From Aquiflexum lacus (GTDB taxonomy: Bacteria > Bacteroidota > Bacteroidia > Cytophagales > Cyclobacteriaceae), in the NCBI RefSeq assembly GCF_015476655.1, contig NZ_JABFHF010000037.1, positions 1-46,307 on the forward strand: a stretch of DNA of 46,307 bases. The letters run 5' to 3'. Each line of letters begins with the position of its first letter. The stretch's first letter is position 1. This document shows positions 42,669 through 46,307 of the stretch, in pieces. Both the position numbers and the translations under genes were made by a program. Below the pieces are notes generated by a model that saw only the letters and a program-made list of their open reading frames with translations, searched no databases and was not told the origin of the DNA.

Positions 42669-43949
42669 ATGAAGCAAATCTGTTTGATATTCCATACCCA
42701 CCAACCGGTAAGGTTGAAGAATTATAGATTCTATGAAATCGGTGGTAAAAATTCCTATTTCAGTGAAGAATCCAATAAATCCTCGCTGACCACTACAGCC
42801 AACAAACAGTTTATTCCTGTCAACAAAGTCCTACTCGATATATTTAAGAATCCTGCTTTGCAGTTCAAAATAAGTTTCTCCTTTACAGGATGTACGCTTG
42901 ACCTTTTTGAAGCCTTTACACCGGATTTGATCAAAAATCTAAAAATGATGAATCAGATAGGTAATGTGGAATTTTTAGGGGAAACATACTCCCATGCTTT
43001 GGCAGCAGAATTTTCGGATGAGGATTTGATGCTTCAGATTGAAAATCAAAAAAAGAAAATATTCAATTTATTTGGTCAGATACCCCGTTCATTTATGAAT
43101 CAGGGGTTGTATTGTAATCAGTTTTTAAGTGCTATTTTATCAGATTTGGGATATAAAGTTTTGTTAAACAATACCGCTGAGGTGTTTGTGTCTCTGCCCC
43201 ATCCGAATACAGCTTTCCAATTCCCGGAAAAACCCAAGGTAAAACTGCTATTCGGAAACAAAAAAATAGGCGAAGCCATTCTGAACCCAAAAAATAATAG
43301 CTCCAACAAAGAACCAATGACTGCTGAAATGCTGATGACATGGATCAATGATTTGCCTGAGGAGGAGAATATTGTGACCTTGTTTATCGACTACAATGCC
43401 ATTATCAATGACCAATCAAAAGATACCACCCTACTGGATTTTTTAAAAGAACTTCCTTTCAAAGCCAAAGAAAATAATATTGGATTTATCACGCCGGCAG
43501 AAATTCAAAGGAGGAAAAATTTCGCGGAAATACCCGTTTCAATAAAATCACCAAAAAGTCCGGAAGAACTACAACACCTTACTTCGGTTGATAAACCTCT
43601 TCAAAAAGAAATCTTAAACCTCCTGTTTTCACTGAAAAAAAAGGTGTACCAAACCAAAAATGATTCCTTGATCAAAACATGGTTTTACCTTCACGATAAC
43701 AGTCACCTAGATGCTTTGGATGAAAATATTGAATATGTCGAAAGCTCTGGAAAAGAAGGATTTCAAGCCACCATCAATACATATATCAACTTAAGAAACA
43801 TCATTCAGGATCTTTCCTTTAAAGTGAACCACCTACTTGAAGAAAAAAACGCTGATTTTGGCCAAACTTTCAGCTTGTCCGATTCAAATAAAACATCATT
43901 TCAAAAAGAATCCTCATCCAACAATGATCTAAAAATTCAGGTTTATTGA
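42669..43949 (+). CDS. Diverged GH57-family glycoside hydrolase homologue, probably inactive
   Basis: A 426-residue protein. HTHQP (9-13) is GH57 region 1, VEFLGETYSHAL (100-111) is region 2, and FIDYNAI (239-245) with D241 matches region 4 (FMDYETFGEH in close relatives), though FGEH is lost. The region 3 segment, FRNTEL in related enzymes with the nucleophile Glu, reads FMNQGL here (142-147), so the Glu is Gly146. The C-terminal 130 residues are helical. GH57 enzymes act on alpha-glucans. With the nucleophile lost, a binding or regulatory role is more likely. No glycogen or trehalose genes are adjacent. Confidence 0.75.
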   Translation: MKQICLIFHTHQPVRLKNYRFYEIGGKNSYFSEESNKSSLTTTANKQFIPVNKVLLDIFKNPALQFKISFSFTGCTLDLFEAFTPDLIKNLKMMNQIGNVEFLGETYSHALAAEFSDEDLMLQIENQKKKIFNLFGQIPRSFMNQGLYCNQFLSAILSDLGYKVLLNNTAEVFVSLPHPNTAFQFPEKPKVKLLFGNKKIGEAILNPKNNSSNKEPMTAEMLMTWINDLPEEENIVTLFIDYNAIINDQSKDTTLLDFLKELPFKAKENNIGFITPAEIQRRKNFAEIPVSIKSPKSPEELQHLTSVDKPLQKEILNLLFSLKKKVYQTKNDSLIKTWFYLHDNSHLDALDENIEYVESSGKEGFQATINTYINLRNIIQDLSFKVNHLLEEKNADFGQTFSLSDSNKTSFQKESSSNNDLKIQVY

Positions 43950-43988
43950 AAAATAGGAGAAGCGCTTTCTTAGCCAATGAGGCTGTCT

Positions 43989-44093
43989 CCCCGAAATACC
44001 TCGCAGCAGGCTTTGTCTCACTGTACTTGATTCTTCCCCAAACCCTTCGGATCAAACTTTATATCATTGTACTTTGTACTTAGTACTCTGTAC
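43989..44093. repeat. CCCCGA mini-element and TTTGTAC heptads
   Basis: 43989-44015 is a diverged CCCCGA...AGGCTTTG element. At 44069-44093, GTAC occurs four times at exactly 7-nt spacing (units TTTGTAC, TTAGTAC, TCTGTAC), another flavour of the heptad family. No gene is seen from 43950 to 44230. Confidence 0.65.
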
Positions 44094-44182
44094 ATCTTAA
44101 TCACCATGGCGGATCCCAACGCGTATCTTCCAAGAAATAAAATTATCCTAAATTTCAAGTAAAAAAATCCTTGACCTAACCA

Positions 44183-44213
44183 TTGTGGATTTGATTTTTA
44201 AATCCTACCTTTT
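44183..44213 (+). promoter_or_regulatory. Candidate Bacteroidota promoter of the Lys-rich gene
   Basis: TTG (44183-44185) and TACCTTTT (44206-44213) approximate the -33 and -7 elements with a spacer of about 20 nt. The start codon follows 18 nt later. It is the best promoter match near this small gene, but the last G of the -7 box is missing. Confidence 0.35.
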
Positions 44214-44230
44214 CTAAAATTTTGGAAATC

Positions 44231-44341
44231 ATGTCAAAAGAAAAAACCGTCAAAAAGGCTGAAAAGAAAAAGCCTGAAAAAAACCTGAAAGAAAAAAGGG
44301 CTGAAAAAAAAGCCAAGCAAGCGGAAAAGAAGAAGTCCTAA
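44231..44341 (+). CDS. 36-residue Lys/Glu-rich protein
   Basis: A short ORF encoding MSKEKTVKKAEKKKPEKNLK and continuing in the same Lys/Glu/Ala style to ...AKQAEKKKS, with no aromatic residues. It has a promoter-like sequence upstream and a strong hairpin terminator 37 nt downstream, so it looks like a complete small transcription unit. Highly basic, helix-prone peptides of this kind recur in Bacteroidota, as far as I remember, and could bind nucleic acid. Function unknown; expression evidence is needed to be sure it is a gene. Confidence 0.55.
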   Translation: MSKEKTVKKAEKKKPEKNLKEKRAEKKAKQAEKKKS

Positions 44342-44377
44342 TAACCAATATTTCTTCTTTCATACTCACACAAAAAA

Positions 44378-44413
44378 ACCCTTGGAGAGTCACTCTCCCC
44401 AAGGGTTTTCTTT
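44378..44413 (+). terminator. Rho-independent terminator
   Basis: CCCTTGG and CCAAGGG, plus an inner AGAGT/ACTCT pair, form a strong stem with a 2-nt bulge, followed by ttttctttt. An A-run precedes the stem, so it could work in both directions. It ends the Lys-rich small gene unit. Confidence 0.75.
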
Positions 44414-44488
44414 TGCCCCCGTTGTCCGAAGACTCCGGCTTCGCGACTCCTGAGTCCTTCTAACACCCTTGATTTTCCGATCACAATT

Positions 44489-44612
44489 GAAGGCAGAGGA
44501 ATTAATGATTAGCTTCCAATCAATTGCCTACCGCTTTAGCGGGAGGAAAAAAAAGGCCTAATATCCCCGGCTTTAGCCAAACATTATCGCCAACCTGATA
44601 TCCTACTTTTCT
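44489..44612. repeat. Dispersed repeat copy 1 (about 124 bp)
   Basis: It begins gaaggcagaggaat, includes cgctttagcgggagg and ccccggctttagcc, and ends atcctacttttct. It is collinear with 45884-46008 over its full length with about 80-85% identity by eye. No ORF is seen. Confidence 0.8.
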
Positions 44613-44744
44613 GTTTTGGCTGTTGGTATTTTGCATGTATTACTAAATGGGCTGATTCCTATTGATAGGGACTAAAACAAGATGTAATTCCTTTTCTGAA
44701 CATTTATAAAATATTGGAGACTCGCAATGACGCCTTCGCTACCT

Positions 44745-44940
44745 TCATCCCTCATCCTTTATCCCCAAATCTAAAACCTGCCTGCGGCAGGCAGGTCTAC
44801 CCTCTACCTTCATCCTACCCCCCCTTGTCTCTTGTTTCTTGCTTCTAACCTCTCGCATCTCCCCTATCTTTATCCTACCCCCTCTTGTCTCTTGTTTCTT
44901 GCTTCTTGTTTCTTACTACTAACCTCTCGCTTCTCCCCTA
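44745..44940. repeat. Heptad-period tract reaching the kdsB stop codon
   Basis: Units change along the tract: CATCCCT/CATCCTT (44749-44765), AAATCTA (44767), then CTCTTGT, TTCTTGC, CTCTCGC and TTCTTGT to 44935. The kdsB stop (44938-44940) and last codons (EEGR) are part of the same purine/pyrimidine-skewed sequence. The rest of 44613-44744 shows no feature. Confidence 0.75.
44777..44795. repeat. Palindromic 19-bp insert interrupting a heptad tract
   Basis: CCTGCCTGCGGCAGGCAGG lies exactly between AAATCTAAAA and TCTACCCTCTACC. Uninterrupted versions of that junction, AAATCTAAAATCTACCCTCT, exist at 40491 and 46223. This is direct evidence that the palindrome was inserted or, less likely, precisely excised elsewhere. 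Confidence 0.75.
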
Positions 44941-45681
44941 CCTACCTTCCTCCATCCACCTCACAGCCTTCTCCAAATCCTCCTTGGTATCAATCGCAAT
45001 AGCCTGATGAGCTGTGGGTACCATCTTGATTCGGATCCCGTTTTCGAGCAAGCGCAGTTGTTCCAACATTTCTGTTTGCTCCAAAAAAGATTTGGGCCAT
45101 TGGGTAAACTCGAGCAGGATAGACTTTCGGTAGGCATAAACACCCACATGTTTCCAATAAGGGATTTCCTCGCCTTTTTCCCGGATATACGGAATAGGAC
45201 TTCTGCTGAAATACAGGGCAAAATTATCCTTGTCTAAAACCACCTTAACAGCATTGGGGTTTTGAGCTTCCGCTGCTGTAATGGCAAACATCATCGACGC
45301 AACCCGAACCTCAGGGTCTGTAAAAACTGCATTAAGATTTTCCAAAGAATCCTTGTCCTGAAAGGGCTCATCCCCCTGAACATTCACAAAAATATCAGCT
45401 TCTAAGTGTTGGGCAGCTTCAGCTATACGATCTGAACCACTTTCATAAGCTTTGGTACTGAAAAAAACTTCTCCACCCACAGCTTTTATTTGTTCGGCAA
45501 TGGCTTCATGGTCAGTAACCACTACAACTTGATCAAAAACCCCGGTTTCAACAGTACTCAAATAAGTCCGTTGAATCACCGAAAGTCCAGACAGGTCCTG
45601 CACCAATTTCGCCGGAAACCTCGTGGACGCATACCGCGCCGGTATCAAAGCAATTGATTTTAATTGATGTTTTTCAGTCAT
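44938..45681 (-). CDS. kdsB: 3-deoxy-manno-octulosonate cytidylyltransferase
   Basis: 247 residues, the normal KdsB length. SIALIPARYASTRFPAKLVQ is the CTP-binding opening with the conserved Arg and Lys; VNVQGDEPF holds the metal-binding Asp; YFSRSPIPYIRE is also typical. The enzyme activates Kdo as CMP-Kdo for lipopolysaccharide inner-core assembly in the cytosol, which shows a Gram-negative envelope. It is a single gene here, away from other LPS genes, with repeat-rich sequence on both sides and a heptad tract through its stop codon. Confidence 0.94.
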   Translation of the reverse strand: MTEKHQLKSIALIPARYASTRFPAKLVQDLSGLSVIQRTYLSTVETGVFDQVVVVTDHEAIAEQIKAVGGEVFFSTKAYESGSDRIAEAAQHLEADIFVNVQGDEPFQDKDSLENLNAVFTDPEVRVASMMFAITAAEAQNPNAVKVVLDKDNFALYFSRSPIPYIREKGEEIPYWKHVGVYAYRKSILLEFTQWPKSFLEQTEMLEQLRLLENGIRIKMVPTAHQAIAIDTKEDLEKAVRWMEEGR

Positions 45682-45866
45682 TTTTCTTTGTTCCGTGTCT
45701 TTTCGAATATGATACCCTCCTATTTTACACTTCGTCCCTATTTCTACTACCCAAATTAAACCCTTTCAGGGTTACAGCCCCATCTTGTCTCTTTCTTTAA
45801 ACCACCGGATTCCACAGGGAGCAAATACCCTAAAGGGATTCAATCCCTGCCTACCGGACAGGCAGG
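45682..45866. repeat. Region upstream of kdsB with nested inverted repeats
   Basis: AACCCTTTCAGGGTT (45759-45773), accctaaagggatt (near 45825-45840) and gggattcaatccc (45835-45847) are overlapping palindromes of the type seen in REP-like units. They end in a CCTGCC...GGCAGG palindrome at 45846-45866. The kdsB promoter must lie at the start of this stretch but is not obvious. Confidence 0.55.
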
Positions 45867-45883
45867 CCTCCGGGATTATAAGC

Positions 45884-46008
45884 GAAGGCAGAGGAATAAA
45901 TAATCAGCCTTCCAATCAATTGCCATCTGCTTTAGCAGGAGGAAAAAAAAGCCTAATATTCCCCGGCTTTAGCCAAACAAAATCCTCGATCTTATATCCT
46001 ACTTTTCT
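45884..46008. repeat. Dispersed repeat copy 2 (about 125 bp)
   Basis: Collinear with 44489-44612; it shares ttccaatcaattgcc, ccccggctttagccaaac and atatcctacttttct. The two copies flank kdsB in direct orientation, about 1.4 kb apart, so recombination between them would delete the gene. Confidence 0.8.
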
Positions 46009-46249
46009 CCCCCTAAACACTTCGAAACAGGCTTTCACCCTTATTCCCTCTTGGCTCCCCGATACTCGGGACAGGCTTTGTTTCTTGGCTCTTGGCTCCC
46101 CAATACTCGGGACAGGCTTTGTTTCTTGGCTCTTGTTTCTTGTTTCTTGGCTCTTGGCTCTTGGCTCTTGTTTCTTGACTCCCCGATCCTTGGAACAGGC
46201 CCTCGTCTCTCGCCTCATCCCCAAATCTAAAATCTACCCTCTACCTTAA
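46009..46249. repeat. Heptad tract with three clear CCCCGA mini-elements
   Basis: Elements beginning CCCC(G/A)A and ending ACAGGCTTTG lie at 46057-46080 and 46098-46121, with diverged copies at 46009-46035 and 46181-46205. They are spaced by TTCTTGG/CTCTTGG/TTCTTGT heptads, and the tract ends in AAATCTA and CTACCTT units at 46223-46246. A long ORF across this region (45785-46249) is repeat-encoded and not a gene. Confidence 0.7.
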
Positions 46250-46252
46250 AAC

Positions 46253-46307
46253 TGTGCATCCCTGATTAGTGTTGACCGTTTTGTGATTGAATTATATTAT
46301 TAAATAT
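46253..46307 (+). mobile_element. Probable insertion-sequence terminus (right end of window)
   Basis: From 46253 the sequence begins TGTGCATCCCTGAT, then GTGTTGACCGTTTTGTG. It mirrors the left-end sequence on the opposite strand. The IS body would lie beyond the window. The family is not assigned. Confidence 0.5.

Noticed and set aside
42969-42988. E105 of the GH57 homologue as catalytic nucleophile
   Set aside because: The GET motif belongs to region 2; the nucleophile position in this family is the Glu of FRNTEL, which is Gly here.
45785-46249. A 154-residue plus-strand ORF and a 102-residue minus-strand ORF
   Set aside because: Both are translations of heptad repeats and CCCCGA mini-elements (7-residue periodicity, no family match).
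1-46307. tRNA, rRNA, riboswitch, diversity-generating retroelement, phage or anti-phage defence genes
   Set aside because: None of their hallmarks (cloverleaf arms, reverse transcriptase, integrase, nuclease modules) was found on either strand.

Overview
This window reads as chromosomal DNA of a Bacteroidota bacterium, most likely order Cytophagales, near Cyclobacteriaceae. The taxonomy is inferred from protein style; no marker gene is present. The supporting signs are moderate G+C, A-rich start regions without Shine-Dalgarno sites, a TAnnTTTG promoter element, many lipoproteins, a Gram-negative Kdo gene (kdsB), several glycoside hydrolases and families typical of the phylum (DUF4136, M28 with a PA insert, SLC13/RCK). 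No tRNA, rRNA, CRISPR array, phage module or intact transposase was found. The two ends carry matching, oppositely oriented sequences that look like the two ends of one insertion-sequence type, so the window is probably a contig broken at IS copies.

Layout. 105-5226 (minus): a TetR - ABC - HlyD - TolC exporter operon whose only ATPase lacks most catalytic motifs. 5427-9672: secreted M28 peptidase, alpha/beta hydrolase and Tat-exported Gfo/Idh oxidoreductase. 10085-14474 (plus): a compact three-gene module (TPR/outer-membrane barrel, processive GT2 synthase, membrane-anchored GH26) that looks like synthase-dependent exopolysaccharide production and export. 14543-20676: TetR regulator and RND tripartite efflux pump, with one palindromic operator before the regulator and another before the pump. 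20948-23596: collagen-like lipoprotein, a decayed RND fragment, an acyl-carrier-like protein with Lys in place of the carrier Ser, and an NAPE-PLD-like metallo-beta-lactamase-fold hydrolase. 24397-30838: glyoxalase-fold proteins, a DUF4287/DUF5655 protein, a sugar dehydrogenase-cytochrome c fusion, an SLC13 transporter and a single-domain response regulator. 30951-39880: lipoproteins, a GH3 NagZ-like enzyme, a PPP phosphatase, an asymmetric tandem ABC ATPase, D-aminoacyl-tRNA deacylase, a Rossmann oxidoreductase, two small membrane proteins and an IscA-like protein lacking its CxC motif. 40495-45681: a GH9 pseudogene, DUF302, a diverged GH57, a tiny Lys-rich protein and KdsB.

The most unusual feature is non-coding. 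Many intergenic stretches are built from imperfect tandem repeats with a 7-nt period, in several sequence 'flavours' (TTCTTGT, CATCCTT, AAATCTA, CACTGAA, TTTGTAC). They can run from one gene's stop codon to the next gene's start codon, they overlap the last codons of at least four genes, and they host short palindromic insertions and hairpin units. Several enzymes here have also lost catalytic residues (ABC, GH57, ACP-like, IscA-like, GH9). All assignments are by reading motifs; no database search was possible.
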